Shown here piece by piece: positions 1 through 10,692 of a stretch of 64,000 bases of DNA. Within the stretch, counting starts at the first letter, position 1, and each line of letters begins with the position of its first letter. Both the position numbers and the translations under genes were made by a program. A model generated the notes under the pieces. It was not told the DNA's origin, did not search any database, and worked only from the letters and a program-made list of their open reading frames with translations. The stretch comes from Theobroma cacao. Taxonomy: Eukaryota; Streptophyta; Magnoliopsida; Malvales; Malvaceae. The DNA lies in the NCBI RefSeq assembly GCF_000208745.1, contig NC_030851.1, forward strand, positions 39,953,662 to 40,017,661, given 5' to 3'.

Positions 1-62
1 TTTTTGCTGAAATCATACTTATGAGTTGCTTTTTCCTTTAGCTAACCTTCGTTTTAGCTAAG

Positions 63-169
63 CTATTGAAAGGATATTGAACTCTCTGGTATCAGCATAC
101 CATCAGGTGCGAAAGAACCTGCCTGGAAAGGCTGCAAATGTTACTATTGGACAGCTTGGAGAATCCTGA
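63..169 (+). CDS. Possible 3'-terminal exon of an unidentified gene (partial)
   Basis: After a pyrimidine-rich stretch and an AG at 61-62, an open frame reads about 35 codons (ATT GAA AGG ATA TTG...) to a TGA at 167-169. It contains segments such as SLVSAYHQVRKNLPGKAA and ends VTIGQLGES. Residue composition looks protein-like, but I do not recognise the family. The rest of the gene would lie left of the window. The sequence after 169 looks like 3' UTR. The acceptor choice is inferred because the same frame has a TAA at 59-61, so the exon cannot begin earlier. It could also be a chance open frame. Confidence 0.35.
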
Positions 170-1212
170 AGATTTATGGATCAATAATCACATACAACAA
201 CTTGTAAACACCCTTTGTTCTCAAAATTAAGATCTTATAAATTGAAATGTGGAAAATCCCAACAAGCCAAGATTCCATTTCGGAATCAAGCTAATCAGAG
301 GCATGATTTTCCTTTTCTGCCGCTTGAATTGATATTCCAGAATCGTTTGTCTAGTGTCTTGTTTAGCAGTAGGATTCCTGAAAGTTGTAGGACACTTGGC
401 AAAGAGTGTTCAACCTGCTCTGGCAAGGACCCTGCTTGGCCATCGTTAATCTTACATTTATGACATTACTTACCCTCATGGTAGACTATTCCTAAAGTCC
501 ATAAATTGAGGAAAGATGGAGAAGCCAAAAAGAGAGTGATGCCGAATGATCGAGAAAGTAGATTTCTAAGTTATACCACTACGTCATGAAGCAGTAAACG
601 TGTTCGAGATCAACATTACTTTCCAATATTGGAAAGGAGTGCACATATTAGAGATTGTTTTCAGTTAAATGCAAAGCAGTGGCCTATCCCACGACGGAAA
701 TGAACTTGTATAAAGAATCTAAATCCATAATCCGATTAATTACACATCCATTATAACTGTTTATTATACCTTCATTATTACATTCTAGCACAGAAATTAA
801 TTCCAGCCAAGATATCGTGTTACTTTACAAAGAAATCCCCTGTTAATTTTAAATGATAACAAACAAGTTCCAATCAAGGAACACATCTGGTAGGGGTTAG
901 GGGAAATGGAAAGCCTTGGAAGGAGATGAGGAAGGCATCAAATTGAACGCTACGCATCCTGTTATATAATTCCACCCAATGCGCGATACTTGTTAACATA
1001 GTCACATAATTAGATTGAATCTGCCAACAGCCCCAAATGCAACAGTTAACATAATCACACAGCCAAACATATTGATTGACTAGGATCAAGCTTAGTCCAA
1101 TCTAGATTTCTACAAGAAAACTTGGATACATGACATCCATAAAACGTTTTATTCATAAAAATGGAAAAACTACTTGTTTATCTCTATTTTCCCACCAACA
1201 GACACAACATGC
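170..1212. other. Intergenic, converging 3' ends
   Basis: No coding exon is supported here. The left part is probably 3' UTR of the gene ending at 169. The right part, from about 1140, is probably 3' UTR of the minus-strand bL32 gene. The open frames at 215-463 (+) and 874-1089 (-) have no recognisable protein features. Confidence 0.5.
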
Positions 1213-2512
1213 TTAACCAGATGAGTCCCCTTGTTCACCCTCCTTTCCTCGATCTCCACTGCAACAGAAGAAGTGTGGCAACTTAACTCGACCACAGATC
1301 CTGCAACAAAGCAATAGGTTATAATTATACATATGTTGATTCCCAAGGAAATATTACCAACAAGAGTTGAGCAAGCATATCTAATTTACCGATGACAATT
1401 TGTTTGTTTTGTTTGAAAGTCATGAACGGCACAGATTCTATTGTGTAAGAAAAACCCTATCGGTATATTCCATCCAATTCCATCTCTTTGTTAAGGACTT
1501 CCAAGAGATGACACGTTTCCACCTTGCATTATCAATTTCTTATCATGCATTCTAGATATGTAGATATATGTAAGCATATGTTCATATGCATACAGGTGGG
1601 AGAGAATAAAGCAAAACATTGGGGGTGCCAAAGCTCTAATAATCAGCCTTCGCGATTCCTATCAAGGACAGCTAAATTTCTTTCCCTCCTCTAAGCTGCT
1701 AGCCTTCTACAACCCATTCAACAGGTTCAAAGAGCAAGTCATACAAGGTTTATCACACCAAGAATTCTAAAGCATAGAACAAATGTAGCAAGAATGTCCC
1801 TGACTAAGCAAAGACTGAACATTTTAGAAAAATGATGAACATCTAATTGCAATCACAAAGCCAATAAATACCCTTCTCATCAGTTTGGAAAAAGGGAAAA
1901 AGAAAAGCTAAACTAAACGAAACTTTGTTCATTACTAATTCAAGTAATTACCAAGACCAACATGAAACAAAAATTGATAAAGTTAAACCCTTACTTGCAT
2001 CTAATAATCACAGGAACAGGTTTCAAAGCCCTGGGTCCATTTCTTATGCCTCTCTTATGGCGACTCACCTGCAACATGCACAAAACTTAAAATCTAAGCT
2101 TGATTGCTTGAAGAAACTTAAAATCGTAAGCCATAAACAATAAAAAAAAATTTGTTTATCTAAAGGACTAGAAATGCTCAAACTAACCAATCAACAAAAT
2201 AACTGAATTAATATATAAAACTACTATCTTTAAACAAAAAAGAATTACTTTCTTCTTGGGGACAGCCATGAGCTCTATGGATCCTCCAAAAACGAAACTT
2301 GGAAACCCGAATCCGAACCCGATGTCTTTATTGGTATTGCTGTCTGGGATTTGATCAGACTCGGGCAAAACCAACGGCTGCAATGCGGTGGGCAGGCTCA
2401 TGGGAGCGTCCAACGGTGGAGGGAGAGCTGAAGCATGTACCCACCTCCTCAGCCCCAAAACGGAACCGGAGTCTACGCCGGTGCGCTTCAGTAACGTTAG
2501 TCTCAACGCCAT
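1213..2512 (-). CDS. Mitochondrial large-subunit ribosomal protein bL32 (three exons)
   Basis: Structural protein of the mitochondrial ribosome large subunit. Exons on the minus strand are 2512-2249, 2068-1995 and 1300-1213, with GT-AG introns; the CDS is 426 nt and encodes 141 residues. Exon 1 encodes a long N-terminal extension starting MALRLTLLKRTG, typical of a mitochondrial targeting sequence, and ends in AVPKKK, the conserved start of the bL32 core. Exon 2 supplies SRHKRGIRNGPRALKPVPV. Exon 3 supplies ICGRVKLPHFFCC and the end at residue 141. The cysteines C-x2-C and the CC pair form the zinc-ribbon signature. The intron after the lysine run is phase 0 and the second is phase 2. The gene is divergent from the fucosyltransferase at 3190. 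No lesion is seen, and identity is firm from the AVPKKK/HKRGIRNGP core. Confidence 0.93.
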
Positions 2513-3189
2513 TCTTGGAAGTCGTCAGTGGCGGTGAGCCAGCCGTTTAGGTATCGTTTGGCAAATAGAGTGTTGGAAGAAGAAGCAGTTGTCACCAAAA
2601 ACGACGCCGTAATTGATTGGCGAAATACTATTTGGGTTGGGCTGAATTTGGGCTCAGATTTTACATACTTTGGGCTTGAATGTAGTGTTTCTATATTTCC
2701 TAGGTCCACATTTGATTTTTTTAATAAAAAAATTAAAGAAAAATATTCGAATTTTATTTTTTAAATAAAAAATACGTAATAATTATTGAATCAAATGTTC
2801 GAATTCGATCCATCTTCAATTTAAAAAATATATATTAAGTGTTTACTATTTTTTAATAAAATTATAATGTATTTATCATTAAATCAAATATTTTAGAGAA
2901 TTAATTTTTTATATTTATTTATGTGTTTAGTTTCATAATAATGCATGCAATTGCAACAGCTAAGCTTCCTCCATCAGCTGCGCCGATCAGCTCCTCCATG
3001 AATTGCGGTAGTAAAATGGCGGAACCGTAAATACACAACCCCATCTAACCCACACGTCGAGCTTTGACCATGGTGCACCCTACCTAAGCATTTAAAATTT
3101 CTTCACTCCAACCACTCTTTTGTGCACTCCCCTCCACCTTTTACACAAAATCCAATACCAAATGCAGCTTTAGAATTTTGGGTTCTTGG
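2513..3189. promoter_or_regulatory. Shared upstream region of bL32 (-) and fucosyltransferase (+)
   Basis: This 677-bp gap separates two divergent start codons, so it must hold both promoters. Positions 2715-2935 are very AT-rich, with runs of A and T that may be a small degraded element. Positions 2940-3180 are less AT-rich and precede the fucosyltransferase ATG. I cannot assign a specific TATA box to either gene with confidence. Confidence 0.5.
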
Positions 3190-5136
3190 ATGGATCTGAA
3201 TTTGTTGAGGAGACGATCGTTGTTTTGTTCAAAGTCGTCGTCGTCGTCATCATCATCATCATTGCCGTCTTCTTCCAGGAGTTTGGGATTCGACGCCATG
3301 CGGTTGTCCACCAAGAGCCTGGCTAGTTTCCTCATGGCTTTACCCGTTGTCGTCATGCTTACCATCATCCTCCGGCACCATCCATCGGATCGGTTCACGG
3401 GATTCGCTGACGCTCGACCCTTCTACGCCAATGTTACTACGCCGCTACTACCAGGTACACAGCCAAAAATAAGTACTACATTAGTTTTAACAGGAAAAAC
3501 TATGTAAATTGATTGAAAATTGAGATCATATTAAATCCAGTGCAATATATGGATATATTTCTTAGTACCCAAAGCAGAAATTCGATTCAATTGTTGTGAC
3601 TAGTGAGTGATCTTGCAGCAGTGTATAGAATTATTAGTTATTTTTCTCAGTTCCTCATTCCTTCCTCTGCAATTCTTTGGTTCAGGAGATGATGTCTCCA
3701 AACCTACTGACATGGCTAAAGACAAACTACTTGGTGGACTCCTTGCTGTTGGGTTTGATGAACATTCTTGTTTAAGTAGGTACAAGTCGAATTTATATCG
3801 CAAAACTTCACCCTATAAGCCTTCTCCATACCTTCTTTCTAAACTTAGAAATTATGAAGATCTGCATAAACGCTGTGGGCCGAACACTCAATCCTACAAT
3901 AAAACAGTGGAACAGCTCAAGTCTGGTCGTAGTGTTGGTTCTACAGATTGTAAATATGTTGTCTGGGTATGTTATAGTGGCTTGGGGAACAGGATTTTGA
4001 CTCTGGCTTCGGTATTTCTCTATGCTCTTTTAACAGAGAGAGTCCTGCTTGTTGACCGAGGAAAGGACATGGCTGATTTGTTCTGCGAGCCATTTCCTGA
4101 GAAATCATGGTTTCTTCCCCTGAATTTCCCTATCACCAATAAGTTTAAAAGCTTTGATCAGAAGTCTCCTGAATCCTATGGTAATATGCTCAAGAATAAC
4201 ATCTTAAAACCTTCAACAGAATCACTTCCATCATATATTTATCTTCATCTGGCTCATGATTATGATGATCATGACAAGCTCTTTTTCTGTGATGATGATC
4301 AAGCTCTTCTCAAGAAGGTCCCTTGGTTGATTGTGAAAACAGACAACTATTTTATCCCCTCTCTCTTCTTGATGCCATCGCTTGAGCATGAACTAAGCAT
4401 GCTATTTCCCCACAAGGAAACCATATTCCACCACTTGGGTCGGTATCTTTTTCACCCCTCAAATCATGTGTGGGGATTAATTACAAGGTACTATAATGCA
4501 TATTTGGCCAAGGCAGATGAGAGGATTGGCATTCAAGTGAGAATTTTTGATGGACCTGGTCCATACCAATATGTGAAAAATCAAATTTCAGCCTGCACTC
4601 TAGGAGAGAAACTGTTGCCTGAAGTAGATATTAGAGGATCAATTGGCACTCCATCAGAAAACCCAAAGGTGAAAGCTGTTTTGGTGACTTCTTTGGTTGC
4701 TGGGTACTTCGAGAACCTGAGAAACATGTATTGGGAACACCCTACTGTGACTGGTGATATAATTGGGGTTCACCAGCCAAGTCATGAAGCGCAGCAGCAG
4801 ACTGAAAAGCCATTGCACAACATGAAGGCATGGGCAGAAATGTATCTGCTCAGTTTGACTGATGTGTTAGTCACAAGTGCCTGGTCTACATTTGGCTATG
4901 TAGCTCAGGGTCTTGGCGGTTTGAAGCCATGGATCCTTTACAAGTCTGAAAATCAGACAACCCCTAATCCACCTTGTCAGCATGCAATGTCAATGGAGCC
5001 TTGTTTCCATGCTCCTCCCTTTTATGACTGCAAAGCTAAGAAAGGAATTGATGCAGGTAAAGTTGTTCCATATGTGAGACATTGTGAAGACGTTAGCTGG
5101 GGCCTTAAGGTAGTAGATAGCCATGATGAGTTATAG
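3190..5136 (+). CDS. GT37 xyloglucan-type galactoside alpha-1,2-fucosyltransferase
   Basis: Golgi enzyme that transfers fucose from GDP-fucose to galactose on cell-wall glycans (xyloglucan, arabinogalactan protein). Exon 1 is 3190-3454 and exon 2 is 3686-5136, joined at a phase-1 GT-AG intron; the protein is 571 residues, close to the usual 530-570. The ATG at 3190 opens MDLNLLRRR, a serine run (residues 16-24), then a single hydrophobic anchor around residues 43-61, a type II topology. The luminal domain carries SGLGNRILTLASVFLYALL (about 186-204) and the GT37 nucleotide-sugar motif GIQVRIF (370-376). The end reads SWGLKVVDSHDEL. In-frame DNA upstream of 3190 has no ATG. The family has many paralogues, so substrate specificity is not determined. 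No lesions are seen. Confidence 0.95.
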
Positions 5137-6146
5137 CTGCTACAAAGATTTCAATTTCACCAAATTTGTCTAAAAATTTTGGTAGAAGTACAATTTTTTT
5201 GGTTTTGATGGTGTGCTAAACTGCAATGTATCTCATAGAACTGTGAAGTTACCCCTAATCTGTAGAATTTTATGTAAGTAGGCTTGTTTTTCTGTTGAAG
5301 GTCTTAGATTGAGGTGCATCAGTGCATGTCCGAGGGTGCTTCTTTTATTCTTCAGAACTCCTCTTCCCCCTTTAGCCATCTTCATTTTGAGAGTTGAGTC
5401 ATTACTTTTATGTTAATTAGGCATGCATATAACATTAATTGCCTGTTGGAACTTATTCCACCTTTTTATTTTGGTTTGCTTTGATGAAAGTTTTCATAAC
5501 ATGGTATGCAGTCGGTCTTTATTTCCACCATTGAGCATCTTTACTTCTGTAGTTGGAAAAGAACCCATAGCTATGCTTATCCTGGCCGAAAGATTCAAAA
5601 AAAGAAAAGGTGAAAAGAAGATTTGGCTCATAACCCCAAGCACATGTTTCTCGAAGAGGAGGGAAATAATCTCCTCCCTATAAGACCGACGGATCAACTA
5701 AAGGAGAAAGATTTAACTGAAAAGATCATTCTTCACTGCAAGCTTTCACTGTTTATGTTTGGAAAGAGACACCGGCAAAGGAAAGGCAATCCAAGCTTTC
5801 ACTGTTCATTTCGACTTGAGCGACCCAAAATTTCAATTTGTTCAGTAGCTTTCATGGCATGCTATGAAGAAAAACTTATTTTCTATTTAGCTTTTAATTT
5901 TAGCTAAGGAGGAGAGAAAAGCAAGATAGCCAGACCGACAGGTTACTTTTTCTTTAAATGTTGGGGACCCTGTTTTCTACTTTATTTTTTCTCTGTAGGT
6001 AAATATTTCCCTAATAAGAACAACACAGAGAGTTCCCAGGCCCTCTCATTCTGTCTCTATCAGGTTTCATTCAACGTGTCGCAGTGTGATTGGCTAGTAG
6101 CCAGACAAGGCACACCAAACCTAATCCGTTCAACAATTCTCCACCC
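5137..6146. other. Intergenic; 3' UTR then promoter of the next gene
   Basis: The first 200-300 bp are probably fucosyltransferase 3' UTR. A short direct repeat centred on CAAGCTTTCACTGTT occurs near 5738 and 5790. Open frames at 5423-5683 and 5623-5907 have no recognisable domain. The stretch 6000-6146 is the likely 5' UTR of the beta-propeller gene. Confidence 0.45.
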
Positions 6147-7595
6147 ATGGAAGCTGTACCAGCTGCACCAATGAAAGCTGTTAACTTCCCTGCAACTTCC
6201 GCCGTCCCAAGAGCAACTGCTTCTGCCACCTTGGCCTCAGCATGGCCACAGAACAAACTCAACATGCTCACTCTTTATGCCCCAAATCCTACTACCAGAT
6301 TCAGTTTACTCTCCCTCACTCGCTGTTCCACTAAACCAAACACCGACACAAACAACGAAACTGACCAAAATTCGACCTTCGAAGCGAATCCAAATCCAGA
6401 CAACGAAAACCCAACAAGACACGTTTCGAATGAAGCAGTTCCCTCTTCATCAACACCCTCTTCTTCTCTTTCTAGAGGTTTGGTGCTTGATTTGGGTACT
6501 GTGGATTCTTGGGACTGCAGAGAAATTGGCTCACCGGTGGTTAAAAGATTCCTCAGTGATGAGGAAGAGAGATGGTACATGTGGTACCATGGAGTTTCTA
6601 ATGGGAAACCAGGTTCAGATTCCATAGGATTAGCAGTTTCAAGCAATGGGGTACACTGGGAGAGAGGTAAAGGTGCAGTTAAATCAAGTGCAGATGTTGG
6701 TTTGGTGATGAATTGCGGAAATGATTGGTGGGCTTTTGACACTAAAAGCATTATGCCTGGTGAGGTAGTAATCATGTCTAGTGCTAAAGTGAGAGCTTCA
6801 AGTGCTGTTTACTGGCTTTACTACACCGGCTACAGCAGTGAGCAGGTGGATATTTTAGGCAATTCTTCAGGATTTAATGTACAAAACCCGGAAAGATTTT
6901 GTGTTGATGATAGTCGAAGTAGCGGAATTGGAAAGATCTTTAGGTCTTTACCAGGTTTGGCAATCAGTCAAGATGGGAGGCATTGGGCTAGAATTGAAGG
7001 GGAGCATCATAGTGGAGCACTGTTTGATGTTGGGTCTGAAGGAGATTGGGATTCATTGTTTATAGCAGCACCACAAGTTGTTTTCCATGGATATGGCGAT
7101 CTCAGAATGTACTATCATTCATTTGATGTGAAAAATGGGGAATATTGCATTGGCATTGCAAGGTCAAGAGATGGGATGAAATGGATAAAGCTGGGGAAGA
7201 TAATGGGAGGAGGAAAACGCAGTTGCTTTGATGAACTCGGAGCAACGAATCCCTGTGTAGTCAAGAACAAAAAAGATGGAGAGTACATAATGGCATATGA
7301 AGGAGTCGATGCAGATGGCCTTCGAAGCATTGGATTGGCAGTGTCACCTGATGGATTGAAAGATTGGACAAGGCTTCGAGATGAGGCAGTGCTAAAGCCA
7401 GGAACTGATGATGGATGGGACAACGAGGGGATTGGATCACCTTGTCTAGTGGGAATGGATGGGGATGTTGATGAATGGAGACTGTACTACAGAGGGATTG
7501 GCAATGGAGGGAGAAGTGGGATTGGAATGGCGGTTTCTGATGGAAGTGAGATTACAAGGTTTAGAAGATGGACAGGATTTCAAGTTCCAAGTTGA
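6147..7595 (+). CDS. Five-bladed beta-propeller protein, GH43/GH32-like (arabinanase/levansucrase/invertase superfamily)
   Basis: A single-exon gene of 482 residues. The open frame extends upstream to 6090, but the first in-frame ATG is at 6147; a later one is at 6171. The first 110 residues are low-complexity and rich in Ser, Thr, Pro and Asn, with few acidic residues at the start, compatible with a plastid transit peptide. The rest has five related repeats ending in aromatic residues: IGLAVSSNGVHW (about 160-171), LAISQDGRHW (271-280), IGIARSRDGMKW (335-346), IGLAVSPDGLKDW (395-407) and IGMAVSDGSE (459-468). Five such blades define the fold of the GH43/GH32/GH68/GH130 group. Acidic residues are plentiful, but I cannot assign the catalytic trio, so hydrolase activity is not certain. 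Homologues in plants are usually left uncharacterised. Confidence 0.85.
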   Translation: MEAVPAAPMKAVNFPATSAVPRATASATLASAWPQNKLNMLTLYAPNPTTRFSLLSLTRCSTKPNTDTNNETDQNSTFEANPNPDNENPTRHVSNEAVPSSSTPSSSLSRGLVLDLGTVDSWDCREIGSPVVKRFLSDEEERWYMWYHGVSNGKPGSDSIGLAVSSNGVHWERGKGAVKSSADVGLVMNCGNDWWAFDTKSIMPGEVVIMSSAKVRASSAVYWLYYTGYSSEQVDILGNSSGFNVQNPERFCVDDSRSSGIGKIFRSLPGLAISQDGRHWARIEGEHHSGALFDVGSEGDWDSLFIAAPQVVFHGYGDLRMYYHSFDVKNGEYCIGIARSRDGMKWIKLGKIMGGGKRSCFDELGATNPCVVKNKKDGEYIMAYEGVDADGLRSIGLAVSPDGLKDWTRLRDEAVLKPGTDDGWDNEGIGSPCLVGMDGDVDEWRLYYRGIGNGGRSGIGMAVSDGSEITRFRRWTGFQVPS

Positions 7596-8352
7596 ATTTC
7601 TTTATGATTGTTGCTGCATGTCAATCTATTTCCTAATTTGATTGCTGATATTACAACAAGGATTTTACCTTTCAGTGAATCCTTCCTTCACTATATAATT
7701 ATAGCCAACATGGAATAGTTCTGCCAATTTCTAAACCCAATCTTTGCTTTCCCTTATCTCTTGGGCCCAACTTTGCATCCCTTCATGTGATGAGTTGTTC
7801 ATTTCTACTAATCAGGTCCAATCCAACCAAGCCCAAGAAGGAGGCAGGGAGGGCGATTAGCACGTGCTAGGCCAAATTGGGCAAATTGACACGTGCCGTC
7901 TTGTTGGGAAGTTTATTCCATTTCCTTTTTCTTTTTGGGAAAATTATCTTGTATGACTCCACAAACTAAGATAAAAGGATTGACTTAGTGTATCATTAAA
8001 GTATATTTATGAAGCACTATTTGGTTATTAGTTGGTGCATAATCTCCAACTCAAAGAACAAAATTTGAATCTTTTTTTTCTCAATTAAAAAAAAATATAT
8101 TTATAGAAGCTTAGAAATTAATTAATTAATTAATTAATGTATCAACTCTCTAATCTTGCTCTGCTTATGAGAATAGAATGCAAAATATGACCTAACTCAA
8201 AAACCCTAAGCCACTCGAAACCGAACCTAATTATAACTCAATAATATATTAAAATAGTCTAATGATTTGGCTCCAGATAATCTTAATTTAAAATAATTCA
8301 AATTTTAAAGTAATCCGATATGTGTGGTAATTCGAATTCGATGACTTTAAAC
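7596..8352. other. Intergenic, AT-rich
   Basis: 3' UTR of the beta-propeller gene, then non-coding DNA. There is a (TTAA)n-like run near 8119-8140. No gene is seen. Positions 8345-8352 are the left target duplication of the hAT element. Confidence 0.5.
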
Positions 8353-9333
8353 CAAGGGCGGACCACCTATCTTAGAGGGAGTGGTGTCATGTGGCATTAC
8401 TCATTTACTAAAATTGTTCACTTGTAATACTACTAATTTAGAGTTTTATTTAGTTAATATACTAATGAACCCACTAATTTTTTTTTTTACAATTTTGTAG
8501 GGACAGGGTCAAAAACTCTAAATGAAAATAGATTTATCAAAAAGTAATTTATATATTAATACTTAAATACCATATGGAAAGACAAATAAATTTCCTTCTA
8601 TAGTTTAAAATTTTATTAAAAAAGTCAAAACCTAAAGTATCCCCTGTTTAAAAATTCAATTTCTACTCTTCTCAGTCCTTGATTGTGTTTTTTATCTTCT
8701 CAAAACAACTCATTCAGATTTCAGTTATAAAAAATTTTCAACCCAAATTAAGTGTTTAAATGCATCATGTCTAAATATATTTTTAATTAATTTGATAGAT
8801 TGGGTTTAGGGTTATAATTTAACTAATAGAAAATAGTATTGCAAGTAAAATAATATCTTGAAATTATGAGTATTTATTTATTTATTTTGTAGATATATTG
8901 TTTGATTATTTGATTTTTATATTTAACTTTATATGGTTTGTGGATGCTTATACTTACTATTGATTATTGAATTGAAATTTGTCAAATTGTTAATTATTGA
9001 ACTTGATAATTTACTATGCAAAATTATATTTTATTTAATTCTAATAATTTAATTTATGCTAATGAAAAATGAGTAGTAATTTTTAATAGGTTTTTGGATA
9101 AATAATTCTTGAAAAGATATTTTAAAATACAAGAAATTGTCTTGCAAGACTCAAGTCCTGGCCAACAACAACATAATTTTACTCATGGTACTAAACAATC
9201 TTCTAAGCAAAATTGTATTGAATTTGATTTAAGTGCTTTTCCGTCAAATCCTGAATTGAGGAAATTTTTTTTTAATTATTATTTATTATTTTTGTTATGA
9301 CACCACTCATAAAAATTTCTGAATTTGCCCCTG
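8353..9333 (+). mobile_element. hAT-superfamily DNA element, internally deleted
   Basis: The element begins CAAGGGCGGA and its other end, read on the opposite strand, begins CAGGGGCAAA, a terminal inverted repeat. Further in, both arms contain GAGTGGTGTCAT. It is flanked by an 8-bp target duplication, CTTTAAAC (8345-8352) and CTTTAAAT (9334-9341), differing at one base. Eight-bp duplications and C-A-G-G-G-G-C-type ends are hAT hallmarks. Near the right end (9109-9300) a frame reads FDLSAFPSNPELRK, which resembles the region just before the TTF-type zinc finger of plant hAT transposases. The catalytic domain and dimerisation region are absent, so the copy is non-autonomous. Confidence 0.8.
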
Positions 9334-9553
9334 CTTTAAATAGTCTGAGATCTGAGTGACCTAATAAAAAAAAAAAAAACTCCAAATCCAAAAATGTCTT
9401 GACTCAAAAATGACCCAAATCTGCTTGCTTGTTACCAATGCTTCTAAAATCGAACAATTCCATTATCTAGAAATAAAATAATAACTTTTGTTATAGGTTT
9501 TTTGGCCTCGAGTGCATCATTTTTATAGTGAACATTGCATCCTTCGTCAATTA

Positions 9554-9667
9554 TTTGTTTTTTTTTTTTTTGAATGATTAAAGAATGAGTGGATATCAAA
9601 GAAAGCTGGGAGAGGGTCCCTGTTTTACAAAAGGAGGCCTTGGGGTCTTTACACCAGCAGCTGGCAA
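9554..9667 (-). repeat. Short poly-T-headed retro-insertion with target duplication
   Basis: Starts with a long T run, the complement of a poly-A tail, followed by about 100 bp. It is flanked by the 13-bp duplication CCTTCGTCAATTA (9541-9553) and CCTTCGTCAACTA (9668-9680). Structure fits a strongly 5'-truncated LINE, or a SINE, inserted on the minus strand. Confidence 0.7.
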
Positions 9668-9680
9668 CCTTCGTCAACTA

Positions 9681-10692
9681 ATTGATTAAGAGGGGCAGGG
9701 AGAAAGAGAAAATGGCAACAAACCGACCAAATTTACGAGAAAACTTTGGTTCACTTAACTGTCAAACCTGGATTCAGCCAAGGATCCCTATTAAATGCTA
9801 TTTCTTCTTGCTTTCCGCGTTCTTATACTGATTTTCTGCAATTGTTGCAGCCTTGCAGGTGTCACCATGACTTTGCAGCACAATTAATAAGCCAATGACT
9901 CCACATTGCAGTGCGTGTTTTTCGCATAGCTACATTCTGCTTAAATACTGGCAACCCGGCCATCGACTGATCTGTCCATGTCTTCATAAATACCTCCTGC
10001 TCTCAATTCATAAGGTAGCTTCGACATAAAGAGTTTTTAAATTCTAGTCCTATATTTCGATGTTTCATCGTAATTCTGTCAATGATTGAGAAAGTTCTCT
10101 CTCAAAATATACCCCACAACTTAAAGAGAGGGATGTTGGCTGAGCTGAAAGCTGTGATGCAGCAGGCTTATATGAGTGATGAACCTGTTGAGGTCAGTTT
10201 TGGTTGAGTTTCACTGATCATAGCTGTATGTATTAGGGGGGATAAGGCAGGTTGAAAGTTATTGTTGATTGTTGTTTTGATATAAGGGGAAAGAACTTAT
10301 GTTGTTTGTTATGATACTAAGGTGTGTAACGTTGGATCTACAACAGGGTGATGTAAGGGGGATGGCTGTGTTTGCAAAGGAGTTTTTCCTCCTTTTTTTG
10401 TAACAGATGTGATTAATTTTCATTTATTATTCCTACTCCATGGTACCACGCCCTTACTCTACCATCACCATGCAAAGCCCTATTTCCCCAATACTTCCAA
10501 TTTGCAGAAGTCCCAAACTCTCAATCCTCACCATGCATCTCTACTCCCCGGCTCCTTGCCTGTGCCTTTCAATGATGGGTCATCAAAAGGTACTTACCAA
10601 CAGTACTAACATAATCAAATATATGGACAAACAATTAACTACAAAAATAAAATAGAAATAGGCAAATAGCATAACAAATGTTTGATTTTTGT
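9681..10692. other. Intergenic downstream of MYB-A, with an exon-like ORF
   Basis: Mostly unassigned. On the plus strand 10082-10192 reads MIEKVLSQNIPHNLKRGM and on to SDEPVE, followed by GTCAGT, a plausible splice donor. If unspliced the frame stops four codons later at 10208. Amino-acid composition looks protein-like, but I do not recognise it and see no partner exon. It may be a gene relic. Nothing else is supported. Confidence 0.3.

Noticed and set aside
2786..2802. TGTTCGAATTCGATCC considered as a tRNA T-loop
   Set aside because: No A box, no acceptor stem and no cloverleaf can be drawn around it. No tRNA gene was found in the window.
3141..3398. Minus-strand ORF with a run of aspartates
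   Set aside because: It is the complement of the serine codon run at the fucosyltransferase N-terminus.
6275..7423. Minus-strand ORFs of 166 and 102 residues opposite the beta-propeller gene
   Set aside because: Low AT content of the real gene leaves the complement open; no domain features.
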